In this document: one piece after another, positions 1 through 6,742 of the stretch
Layout of the letters: each line of letters starts with the position of its first letter
Numbering within the stretch: position 1 is the stretch's first letter
Origin: JBAWZR01 sp037142915
GTDB lineage: Bacteria > Patescibacteriota > Minisyncoccia > Moranbacterales > UBA1568
Reading direction: 5' to 3'
Assembly (NCBI GenBank): GCA_037142915.1
Contig: JBAWZR010000048.1
Coordinates: 1 to 7,948, forward strand
DNA: 7,948 nt
Made by a program: the position numbers and the translations under genes
The notes under the pieces: model-generated
Told to the model about the DNA's origin: nothing
The model's input: only the letters and a program-made list of their open reading frames with translations
Databases searched by the model: none

Positions 1-10
1 ATAAAACAGT

Positions 11-1930
11 ATGCAGAAAAACAAATTTTTTCTTTTGTTTAAGTTAAATCGTATGTTTCAAAAAAAGAAGAGAATCAGCATCGGACTCATAGCCTTCGTT
101 GTTTTCTTCATGCTCGGTAGTTCCTCCGCAAGTGCCGTTGTACCAGCTTTCCCAGGAGCACAAGGCGGCGGTGCTATATCTGCCGGTGGTCGCGGCGGAG
201 TGGTAATACAGGTCACCAATCTGCTTGACTCAGGGGCTGGCAGTCTTCGTGCTTGTATCGCGGCTACGATGCCAAGAATCTGCGTGTTTACCGTCGGTGG
301 TACGATTGAGGTGCTCTCCTACCTGCAAATTTCAAACCCTTATATAACTATTGCAGGACAAACCGCCCCTGGTGGTGGCATTCTCCTTAGCTCTAAAGGG
401 CATATCGTATCGGGTACTTTAATTACTTCAACACATGATATTGTGCTCCAATATCTTAGAATACGGCCTGGATACACTTCACAGTGTGGAACTAATCAAC
501 AATGTGGAGCAGCCCTGCACATGAACTCGGGCAGTCATAAAGTTGTCGTGGATCATGTGTCGGTCAGCTGGAATCAGGATGAAGGTATAGGCGTTTGGGA
601 TGCTACTTCTTACAAAGATAGAGTCCAGAATATAACTCTATCCAATAACCTGATTGCTGAAGGGTTGCTTGGTCATTCAACAGGTATGCTGACTGGGGGC
701 GAAGAGACATTAATTATGAATATGACTAATGTTGATATTCATCATAATCTGACTATGAATAACAGCCATAGAAACCCATTCTTGATGGGTAAATCTTCCA
801 GACTGGTTAGCAATATTTGGTATAACAACAGCTTTTACCTGAACCATGTAGGTGGCGGTGTTAATGTAGATATTATCAACAACAAGTACAAGCCAGGGCC
901 AATGACTAACTTAAACACCCATGAAGTTCAATTGTTTAGTTGGGATGACGTCATCGATCACACGGATACACACGCTCTTCCAGGCAATCCAAGTGCATAT
1001 ATGTTGGGCAACGCGGGTTACCACACAGGCGCACAATGGAACTTAGTCGCACATGTAGCTGGAGAGAACGGTGCCGAAATTGGTGCTGCTTCTACAACAT
1101 GGTCACGCTCTACTCCTCTTGCCGCTTTAGCCTATCCCATTACTGCAGACGCGGCATCGAGCCTTGACACAGTGGTTGTTCCACACGTTGGCGCTTCACG
1201 TAAACTGGCGTGCGACGGTACATGGGTTTCAAACAGAGATTCTGTCGATACAAGGTTAATTAATCAGTACACTACAGATACAGGTATCACTGTGATACCC
1301 GCTACGGAAACAGCTGTAGGTGGATTTCCAACCATTGCCAATGGTACCGCTTGTACCGATGACGATGAAGACGGTATGCCCAATGTCTGGGAGATAGCCA
1401 ACGGTCTCAATCCCAACAATATAGCAGACGGAAGCACCTTCGCCACCAACAACTACACCAACCTCGAGAACTATCTCAATGGTGCATCATCCACCCCTGA
1501 CACCACCCCACCCACGATAGCTCAAGTCACCCCCGTCTCATCCATCTCAAGAGATTCTACTCCCAATTATACTTTCTCATCTACCGAAGTGGGTACGATC
1601 AGCTACACCAATTGTCCTTCACCCACTACAGTAGCAACGAGCGGCAACAATACCATCATGCTCAATACGCTTTCCCGAGGCACACACTCCAACTGCTCCC
1701 TCATCGTGACTGATGCCTCAGGTAATCCTAGTAGCTCACTCTCTCTCAATTCCTTCATCATCACGTATGCGAGTGATCTCAATCAGGATAGATCAGTTGA
1801 TGTTCTTGATTTTGGACTACTCCACACTAACTACGGCACTACCAATGCCGCGGGAGATGTGAACTACGATGGCAATGTGGATGTCCTCGACTTCGGGGTT
1901 TTGCATAGGGAGTATGGAGGGTGGGTGTAG
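11..1930 (+). CDS. Secreted pectate lyase-like (PL1-type) beta-helix protein with Ig-like and dockerin-like C-terminus
   Basis: 639 aa, probably exported to cleave pectin or polygalacturonate by beta-elimination. Signal peptide: basic residues 18-21 (KKKR), hydrophobic 22-38, likely cleavage after ASA (42/43). The mature start FPGAQGGGA and the GAGSLR motif near 75-80 are typical of bacterial pectate lyases. Lyase marks: VVVDH at 178-182 and SWNQDE at 186-191, matching the family's DHxSxSW..DE calcium site, then HHNL at 244-247 and HRNP at 253-256, where R254 is the candidate catalytic arginine (the family's following R is F here). Residues 450-490 (DDEDGMPNVWEIANGLNPN ... NYTNLENYLNG) match the usual lyase tail. 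An Ig-like domain follows at about 497-586, with C535 and C562 perhaps paired. Two dockerin-like loops end the protein (D589-D600, D616-D627). Start at M1 is preferred over M15 because the next gene begins with nearly the same DNA. Only 10 bp of upstream sequence is visible, so the promoter is unseen. Fold is confident; substrate is inferred. Confidence 0.85.
   Translation: MQKNKFFLLFKLNRMFQKKKRISIGLIAFVVFFMLGSSSASAVVPAFPGAQGGGAISAGGRGGVVIQVTNLLDSGAGSLRACIAATMPRICVFTVGGTIEVLSYLQISNPYITIAGQTAPGGGILLSSKGHIVSGTLITSTHDIVLQYLRIRPGYTSQCGTNQQCGAALHMNSGSHKVVVDHVSVSWNQDEGIGVWDATSYKDRVQNITLSNNLIAEGLLGHSTGMLTGGEETLIMNMTNVDIHHNLTMNNSHRNPFLMGKSSRLVSNIWYNNSFYLNHVGGGVNVDIINNKYKPGPMTNLNTHEVQLFSWDDVIDHTDTHALPGNPSAYMLGNAGYHTGAQWNLVAHVAGENGAEIGAASTTWSRSTPLAALAYPITADAASSLDTVVVPHVGASRKLACDGTWVSNRDSVDTRLINQYTTDTGITVIPATETAVGGFPTIANGTACTDDDEDGMPNVWEIANGLNPNNIADGSTFATNNYTNLENYLNGASSTPDTTPPTIAQVTPVSSISRDSTPNYTFSSTEVGTISYTNCPSPTTVATSGNNTIMLNTLSRGTHSNCSLIVTDASGNPSSSLSLNSFIITYASDLNQDRSVDVLDFGLLHTNYGTTNAAGDVNYDGNVDVLDFGVLHREYGGWV
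1498..1930 (+). repeat. Direct repeat copy A: Ig-like plus dockerin-like module
   Basis: This 3' part of the first lyase gene aligns base for base, without gaps, with 3118-3550 in the next gene (constant offset 1620 bp). Hand counting over 1501-1930 gives about 99 differences in 430 positions, roughly 77% identity, with the last 130 bp best conserved. Many changes are at third codon positions. The encoded module has an Ig-like domain and two calcium loops of the DxNxDxxxDxxD type. Loop 1 has R instead of the usual G at position 6. Confidence 0.85.
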
Positions 1931-1936
1931 AAATAA

Positions 1937-1957
1937 GGGGGGGGGATGATGTATACT
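1937..1957 (+). promoter_or_regulatory. G9 tract next to a possible -10 (TATACT) before the second lyase gene
   Basis: The 87-bp gap between the first lyase stop and the preferred start at 2018 holds nine consecutive G (1937-1945) and a TATACT at 1952-1957. No TTGACA-like hexamer sits 16-18 bp upstream, so promoter activity is uncertain. The second gene could equally be read through from the first, since no terminator is visible between them. Confidence 0.25.
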
Positions 1958-2017
1958 GAAATCAGGATTTACGCCGAGACGAAGCTTTTAAGGAATCAAA
2001 GAAAAAACCAAAATGCT

Positions 2018-3550
2018 ATGCGAAAAAACAAATTTTTTCTGATATTTATTGTAACTTTATTGGGAGGGTTTGTTTCTAATATACACCAAGCCAATGCGGA
2101 TGCCTTGGAGGGATTCGCGCAAACCGCTAATGTCACAGGTGGAGAGGGCGGCACGCACCTAACTGTCACAAGTTGTGATCCAGGAACAGGTCAAAATTCA
2201 TTGAGATGGGCCATCGCCCAGTCATATACACGATATATAACGTTTACTCCTGGTCTCAATTGCACAATAACATGGACTTTGGCAAGTGGTGTCACTTATG
2301 TAAATTATCCGAATATGACTATTGACGGAGTTGGTGCGAAGGTAACCATTTCTGGTATGTCTATAAGTATTCATAAGAGTAATGAAACTGCAATACAAAA
2401 TGTCATCATACGCAACTTAACATTTGCAGATGACCTTCCAGACCGTCAGGCTATTCTTATGGATTATGGGTCATCAAGAGTATGGATAGACCATAATACA
2501 TTCTATAACAATAGTGTGGGTTATACAGGTCAAGGTGTCTATATCAGCGACAATACAGGGGGAACAACGCCGACTTATTCTACGGTAAGCTGGAACCACT
2601 TTAAAGCTCCAAATGTTAAATCGACAGTTATTGGCCAACAAAAATCAGCGATCCCGAGCGGAATAAGAACAAGTTATCATCATAACTGGTTTGATGGCGT
2701 ATCTGCAAGGAATCCTAAAGTCGCCGGTGAAGGTGTTGTGGTTCATTTCTGGAACAACTATGTTTCGTCTTGGAAAGAATATGGCAGTGGAATTAATGAT
2801 GGTGCAAATTTCCTAGCTGAAAATAACATTTATTACAATTCATTCATTGACCCTAATAAAAATAATACCAACGCTGCCATCATTCCCGATTATGGTGTAC
2901 CAGCCACCGGGCCTAATGATGCTTATTGGTCGGCTAAAAGCGTAACAGCGAGAAATAATCTACTTACATCAGCTCCTGGAGTTGCCGTCCCAACAATACG
3001 CACAGTAGGCACATTTCCAATGTCGATGTTAAATTACACCGTTTATCCCGAAACAGCAAACGATGTGCTTAAAGCGAAGATCATGGCGGGAGCCGGTGCG
3101 AATAATCCAGATGGCAGTGATACCACTCCCCCGACGATAGCCCAAGTCACTGCCGTCCCAAGTGTCTCACGAGACAACACTCCTAACTACACCTTTTCCT
3201 CAACCGAAGCGGGGACTATCACTTATACGAATTGTCCCTCCGCCACCACAGCAACAACGAGTGGCAACAACACCATCACCCTCAACACCCTCACTCGAGG
3301 CACACATGGTAACTGTTCACTTGTCGTCAGGGATGCTTCTAATAATCCCAGTAGTTCACTTTCCATTAATTCTTTCATCATCTCCTATGCCAGTGATCTC
3401 AATCAGGATAGAAGTGTGAATGTTCTTGACTTCGGATTGCTTCACAACAACTACGGAACAACCAATGTCGCCGGCGATGTGAACTACGATGGTACGGTCA
3501 ATGTCCTTGACTTCGGGGTTTTGCACACGGAGTATGGAGGAGTGGTGTAG
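2018..3550 (+). CDS. Secreted divergent pectate lyase-like (PL1) protein with Ig-like and dockerin-like C-terminus
   Basis: 510 aa from the start chosen here. The reading frame is open back to 1946, but ATG 2018 is preferred. It gives a clean signal peptide (MRKNKFF, hydrophobic 6-20, cleavage near QANA 24-27), and its first 22 bases nearly equal those of the preceding gene. The beta-helix covers about 30-355. PL1 marks are VWIDH at 155-159, VSWNHF at 190-195, and HHNWFDGVSARNP at 221-233 followed by VVHFWNNY at 240-247; R231 fits the catalytic arginine. By hand alignment the usual second Arg of RxPxxR is A236, and the DGxxD calcium motif is replaced by QGVYI near 172-176, so activity may be altered or lost. 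An Ig-like domain follows at about 368-457 (C406, C433), then two dockerin-like loops (D460-D471, D487-D498). No strong Shine-Dalgarno is seen. A terminator follows at 3591-3617. Probably secreted together with the first lyase and bound to the same partner or surface. Confidence 0.8.
   Translation: MRKNKFFLIFIVTLLGGFVSNIHQANADALEGFAQTANVTGGEGGTHLTVTSCDPGTGQNSLRWAIAQSYTRYITFTPGLNCTITWTLASGVTYVNYPNMTIDGVGAKVTISGMSISIHKSNETAIQNVIIRNLTFADDLPDRQAILMDYGSSRVWIDHNTFYNNSVGYTGQGVYISDNTGGTTPTYSTVSWNHFKAPNVKSTVIGQQKSAIPSGIRTSYHHNWFDGVSARNPKVAGEGVVVHFWNNYVSSWKEYGSGINDGANFLAENNIYYNSFIDPNKNNTNAAIIPDYGVPATGPNDAYWSAKSVTARNNLLTSAPGVAVPTIRTVGTFPMSMLNYTVYPETANDVLKAKIMAGAGANNPDGSDTTPPTIAQVTAVPSVSRDNTPNYTFSSTEAGTITYTNCPSATTATTSGNNTITLNTLTRGTHGNCSLVVRDASNNPSSSLSINSFIISYASDLNQDRSVNVLDFGLLHNNYGTTNVAGDVNYDGTVNVLDFGVLHTEYGGVV
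3118..3550 (+). repeat. Direct repeat copy B: Ig-like plus dockerin-like module
   Basis: Partner of the copy at 1498-1930, about 77% identical with no indel. The catalytic parts upstream are not alignable at a glance, so only the docking module and the extreme 5' end are shared between the two genes. In the calcium loops, position 9 is N here in both loops and D in both loops of copy A. The residues VLDFG(L/V)LH are the same in all four loops. Confidence 0.85.
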
Positions 3551-3590
3551 GGAGAGAGGATGGGTTTTAAAATTTTTTCCAAAAAAAAAG

Positions 3591-3617
3591 AAGAGCACCT
3601 TGGGAGAGGTGTTTTTT
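3591..3617 (+). terminator. Intrinsic terminator after the lyase pair
   Basis: CACCT (3596-3600), a 6-base loop and AGGTG (3607-3611) form a stem that can extend by A-T and wobble pairs. It is followed by six T (3612-3617). An A-rich run (3581-3589) upstream gives the opposite strand a T-tract too, so it could stop transcription from either side. It lies 40 bp after the second lyase stop and separates that gene from polA. Confidence 0.7.
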
Positions 3618-3626
3618 ATTGAAGCG

Positions 3627-3635
3627 TGATATACT
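3627..3635 (+). promoter_or_regulatory. Extended -10 promoter candidate for polA
   Basis: TGATATACT matches an extended -10 element (TGnTATAAT-like). It lies 37 bp before the polA ATG and directly after the terminator. No good -35 hexamer is seen at 16-18 bp, which extended -10 promoters can tolerate. Confidence 0.45.
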
Positions 3636-3672
3636 AAAAGGGCTTTGAATACAGATTTTCAAGAATATTCCT

Positions 3673-6417
3673 ATGACTAAAAACACTCCAGAACAACCGA
3701 TACTCGTACTTTTGGATGGCAATGCGCTCGTGCATCGTGCCTACCATGCTCTGCCGCCACTGACGACCGCGACGGGTGAGACAGTGCAGGCGGTGTATGG
3801 TTTTGCTTTAACTCTACTCTCCGTCATTGAACGGTTTCACCCCGAATACATCGCGGCGAGTTTTGATCTGCCCAAACCAACTTTCCGACATAAAGAATAT
3901 GCCGAGTATAAAGCGACTCGCGCCAAGGCACCAGACGATCTCTACGCACAGTTTCCTCGAGTGAAGGAGTTGGTGCAAGCATTTAATATTCCCATTTATG
4001 AGCTGGAAGGGTTCGAGGCGGATGACTGCGTGGGGACGCTCGCGCGACAGGCGACGGAAGTGGATCCGAATCTCCGGGTGATTATCGTGACGGGGGATAA
4101 TGATGCGCTCCAATTAGTGACGGATCAGGTGAATGTGTTTACGCTTCGGAAAGGTGTGAAGGATACGGTACTCTTCGATACAGAAGCGGTGCGGGCGAAG
4201 TATGGTCTGGATCCAGAACAACTCAAGGATTACAAGGGTCTGCGTGGCGATGCGAGTGATAATATTCCTGGGGTGAAGGGGATTGGAGAGAAGGGCGCGA
4301 CGGATTTATTACAAAAATACCACACACTCGAAGGCGTCTATGCGGCGCTGAATGAGATCACCGGGGCGATACACGATAAGCTCGAAGCGGGCCGAGAGAG
4401 CGCGCTCCTGTCTAAGCACTTGGGTACGATCGAAGTCAATGCGCCTATCACCTTGCAACTTGAGGATTGCAAGACGAGAGAATACGATATCGAACGAGTG
4501 AAGCAATTGTTTCGGGATTTGAGTTTTTTCAGCTTGATCAAAAAATTGCCAGGAAGTTCTGAACAGTCAGTAGCGGGTAATCAACAGGCAACAAAAAAAG
4601 CAAAAACAAAAATGCGCGTATTGAAAACACTGAATGAGGTGGAGGTATTTTTTAATGAATGTCGGAAACAAAAAAATCCAGTGACAGTAGTGTTGGATGT
4701 TGAAATAGAAAATCTCTTCGGTCAGGCGATGCGCGGCATGAGCGTGTCATTGCGAGCGAAGCGTGGCAATCTCAGAGAAGGGCGTATAGACAATGAGATT
4801 GCCACGATCTCCGCCGAGGAGCGGATCCCTCGCAATGACAGTAGTGCATATATTGCTTTCACACCGGAGACAGAAACGGTTATGAAGAACTTTTTCGAAG
4901 ATGAAATGATACAAAAAATTGTCTATGATGCGAAGTCGATGATGAAATTGTTGGCAGCAAAAAACATCACGTTGAATGGTGTGACGGGCGACACGATGAT
5001 TGCCGGGTACCTCCTCGACGCGGGAAGTAAAATCACCCTGGAGAAGCTCTTGGCGGAGGAGGGGTTGGAAATGTTGGAAACCAAAACGCACGAGGCGTCC
5101 GTCGTAGAGATGGCACGGCAGATAGGCGCCCTACATACGAAGCAACAAGTAAAGCTCGAGACGAACGCCGGTGAGCAACAAACGCCAAAGCATATCACCG
5201 AACTTCTGCAAGAGATGGAACTCCCTTTGGTCGCGATCCTCTTTCGGATGGAACAGGCGGGCATTCAGCTCGACAGTGCTATCCTCCAAAAACTCTCTGC
5301 TGAGATGACGGACGAGCTGCGTGAATTGGAGAAACAAGTCTTTGCTTTGGCGGGACGGGATTTCAACCTCAATTCGCCCAAGCAGTTGGCGCAGATTCTC
5401 TTCGAAGATCTTCATATTCCGACCCGCGGAGTCAAAAAACTGAAGACCGGTTTCTCGACCGCCTCACCCGAACTCGCCAAACTCCGCGACGAGTATCCGA
5501 TTATCACCCTCATTGAGGAGTACCGCGAACGCTTTAAATTGAAGAGTACGTATCTTGATGTCTTGCCTCGCTTGGCAGATAGTGAGGGGCGAATTCATAC
5601 GACTTTTCAGCAGACGATTGCTGCGACTGGGCGCCTCTCTTCCTCTGATCCGAATCTGCAAAATATTCCCGCGCGTGGTCAGTGGAGCGAGCGGATTCGG
5701 AGTGCGTTCGTGGCCGGCGAGGGGAAAGTTTTGGTGGGTGCGGACTATTCACAGATCGAGTTGCGGGTGGCGGCACACCTGGCCGATGACGAGGTGATGA
5801 TCGAGGCCTTCCGCAATCACGAGGATATTCACACGACCACAGCGATGACCGTGTATGGCGTGGCCAAGGAATCGGTGACGAGCGAGATGCGCAGTCAGGC
5901 CAAGGTCTTTAACTTCGGTATCCTCTATGGTATGGGCACCTATGGAATGTCTCAGGCCGCCGGCATCGAGCAGCAGCAAGCCAGCGAGTTCATCCAAAAC
6001 TATCTGCAGAAATTCGCCGGCATCGCACGGTATATCGAAACACTCAAACAGTCAGCGCGGGAGAATGGGTTCGTCGAGACAGAGCTCGGTCGTCGTCGGA
6101 GCGTACCGGAGATCAATAGTCCGAATATTATGTTGGCACGGAGTGGGGAGCGGATGGCGGTCAATATGCCGATTCAGGGGTTGGAGGCCGATATCGTCAA
6201 GCTCGCGATGATCGCGGTCGACAAGTTGATCGCGGAGCAGTTCGCTACGACCGCTACGATGTTGTTGCAGGTGCACGATGAACTTATTTTCGAAGTCGAT
6301 GAAACGCAGGCTGAAATATTTATGCAAGCAGTCAAGCAATCGATGGAGTCCGTCTACGCGCTCAAAGTCCCGCTCATTGTTGAAGTCTATCAGGGGAAGA
6401 ATTGGGGTGAGATATAG
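3673..6417 (+). CDS. polA: DNA polymerase I
   Basis: 914 aa; fills repair gaps and removes RNA primers. Residues 1-290 are the 5' nuclease: LLDGNALVHRAYH (13-25), EGFEADD (112-118), TGDNDALQLV (140-149) and RGDASDNIPGVKGIGEK (191-207), with all main acidic residues present. A Gln/Lys-rich linker (296-313) follows. Residues 314-500 are the 3'-5' exonuclease-like domain. Exo I keeps D342 and E344, but an ungapped hand alignment with E. coli Pol I puts D419 at N420 and M423 at metal ligand D424, and no YxxxD Exo III is seen, so proofreading is probably lost. Residues about 359-389 come from a palindromic insertion. The polymerase domain is intact: TATGRLSSSDPNLQNIP from 652, motif A D691YSQIE, motif B R740...K744...F748GILYG, motif C H868DE870. 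ATG 3673 follows an extended -10 signal and has no clear Shine-Dalgarno. The gene stands alone, between a terminator and a convergent small gene. Confidence 0.97.
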   Translation: MTKNTPEQPILVLLDGNALVHRAYHALPPLTTATGETVQAVYGFALTLLSVIERFHPEYIAASFDLPKPTFRHKEYAEYKATRAKAPDDLYAQFPRVKELVQAFNIPIYELEGFEADDCVGTLARQATEVDPNLRVIIVTGDNDALQLVTDQVNVFTLRKGVKDTVLFDTEAVRAKYGLDPEQLKDYKGLRGDASDNIPGVKGIGEKGATDLLQKYHTLEGVYAALNEITGAIHDKLEAGRESALLSKHLGTIEVNAPITLQLEDCKTREYDIERVKQLFRDLSFFSLIKKLPGSSEQSVAGNQQATKKAKTKMRVLKTLNEVEVFFNECRKQKNPVTVVLDVEIENLFGQAMRGMSVSLRAKRGNLREGRIDNEIATISAEERIPRNDSSAYIAFTPETETVMKNFFEDEMIQKIVYDAKSMMKLLAAKNITLNGVTGDTMIAGYLLDAGSKITLEKLLAEEGLEMLETKTHEASVVEMARQIGALHTKQQVKLETNAGEQQTPKHITELLQEMELPLVAILFRMEQAGIQLDSAILQKLSAEMTDELRELEKQVFALAGRDFNLNSPKQLAQILFEDLHIPTRGVKKLKTGFSTASPELAKLRDEYPIITLIEEYRERFKLKSTYLDVLPRLADSEGRIHTTFQQTIAATGRLSSSDPNLQNIPARGQWSERIRSAFVAGEGKVLVGADYSQIELRVAAHLADDEVMIEAFRNHEDIHTTTAMTVYGVAKESVTSEMRSQAKVFNFGILYGMGTYGMSQAAGIEQQQASEFIQNYLQKFAGIARYIETLKQSARENGFVETELGRRRSVPEINSPNIMLARSGERMAVNMPIQGLEADIVKLAMIAVDKLIAEQFATTATMLLQVHDELIFEVDETQAEIFMQAVKQSMESVYALKVPLIVEVYQGKNWGEI
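4745..4840. repeat. Palindromic element inserted in frame in polA
   Basis: This 96-bp (32-codon) element has perfect 12-bp terminal inverted repeats, TGTCATTGCGAG (4745-4756) and CTCGCAATGACA (4829-4840). A second perfect 12-bp pair lies inside: CGTGGCAATCTC (4762-4773) and GAGATTGCCACG (4795-4806). The arms are separated by CGAAG on the left and by 22 bp on the right, which itself holds a small hairpin (TCCGC 4810-4814 / GCGGA 4821-4825). The central loop is 4774-4794. The ends resemble, from memory, a repeat family common between genes in many bacteria; its typical translation SLRAKRGNL is visible at 359-367. It adds about 32 residues between the first strands of the exonuclease-like domain without a stop. 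Confidence 0.85.
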
Positions 6418-6448
6418 AAAAAGCCTGCAACAAATTTTGTTACAGGCT
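6418..6448 (-). terminator. Terminator of the 63-aa gene (hairpin between convergent genes)
   Basis: AGCCTG-c-AACAAA (6422-6434) pairs with TTTGTT-a-CAGGCT (6436-6448), a stem of 13 positions with one C/A mismatch. Read on the - strand it is followed by five T, fitting an intrinsic terminator for the leftward gene, whose stop is 28 bp before it. Read rightward it has no T-tract, so it would be only a 3' hairpin for polA mRNA. Confidence 0.6.
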
Positions 6449-6476
6449 CAATCGATTCGTTTAGTTGGCCTTTCAA

Positions 6477-6668
6477 TTAAATGAATAGGCCCTCAAGAGT
6501 TGTTTCATCGGAAATCGGGAAATGACAGTGAATTCTGCCATCATTATTATATCCACGAGGTTGATAGATTGTTATAATCTCGGAATCGTTTTCCTCGTCC
6601 GGGTCGAAGTTCTCCTCTGGTAGTATCAGAGGGAAAGGCTGTTCCCAGGCATTTAATCGGGTAGTCAT
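6477..6668 (-). CDS. Small acidic hypothetical protein, 63 aa
   Basis: I do not recognise this protein. It begins MTTRLNAWEQPFPLILPEEN and ends TTLEGLFI. It has about 13 acidic and 3 Arg/Lys residues, with an acidic cluster at 18-30, then a hydrophobic strand (IITIYQP, 31-37) and GRIHCHFPI (44-52). There is no signal peptide or membrane segment, so it is probably cytoplasmic. The frame stays open to 7088, but the start at 6668 is chosen because AAGGAG lies six bases before it, and because a consensus promoter and a structured leader end just upstream. A longer product would run antisense across the start of mutM. A leftward terminator lies at 6418-6448. The complete set of signals makes this a real gene despite its size; the role is unknown. 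It is convergent with polA and divergent from mutM. Confidence 0.75.
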   Translation of the reverse strand: MTTRLNAWEQPFPLILPEENFDPDEENDSEIITIYQPRGYNNDGRIHCHFPISDETTLEGLFI

Positions 6669-6674
6669 TTTCTT

Positions 6675-6680
6675 CTCCTT
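6675..6680 (-). promoter_or_regulatory. Strong Shine-Dalgarno of the 63-aa gene
   Basis: AAGGAG on the - strand with a six-base spacer (AAGAAA) to the ATG at 6668. It decides the start of this gene, and it is the only clear Shine-Dalgarno in the window; the + strand genes lack one. Confidence 0.8.
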
Positions 6681-6702
6681 GATTTTTCTTGGTATTTTAT
6701 AT

Positions 6703-6740
6703 AAGAAGTGATTATTTAAACCCGAGCACTTCTTTCTCGG
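6703..6740 (-). promoter_or_regulatory. Possible H-type pseudoknot in the leader of the 63-aa gene
   Basis: On the - strand, CCGAG (6740-6736) pairs with CTCGG (6726-6722). Its loop contains AAGAAGTG (6734-6727), which is complementary over 8 bases to CACTTCTT (6710-6703) downstream. Stem lengths of 5 and 8 bp, a one-base first loop and an 11-base last linker (6721-6711) fit H-type geometry. The two stems could instead be mutually exclusive. It ends about 22 bases before the Shine-Dalgarno, so a role in translation control is plausible but unproven. It matches no riboswitch class that I can name. Confidence 0.45.
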
Positions 6741-6742
6741 AA

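Noticed and set aside
1946..2017. Longer start for the second lyase (24 more residues, beginning MMYTEIRIYAET)
   Set aside because: It would bury the signal peptide behind a charged leader, it begins directly after a G9 run, and ATG 2018 shares its first 22 bases almost exactly with the preceding gene's start.
3356..3598. 80-aa - strand reading frame over the dockerin module and terminator
   Set aside because: Lies opposite a well-supported coding module, and its start region is the A/T-rich terminator. No expression signals.
4745..4840. Reading the polA palindrome as an IS element or MITE with target-site duplication
   Set aside because: It is only 96 bp, and I could not find a clear flanking direct repeat or transposase ends. 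A REP/RPE-like palindrome is the safer description.
4747..5091. 114-aa - strand reading frame opposite polA
   Set aside because: Shadow of the conserved polA frame, with no promoter, Shine-Dalgarno or recognisable domain; part of it is the palindromic repeat read backwards.
5555..5797. 80-aa + strand frame within the polymerase domain
   Set aside because: Out-of-frame overlap with conserved polA motifs (motif A region); Arg/Trp/Ser-rich composition typical of a shadow frame.
6422..6448. polA intrinsic terminator on the + strand
   Set aside because: The hairpin is good but is followed by caatcgattc rather than a T-tract in that direction. The T-tract is only on the - strand side.
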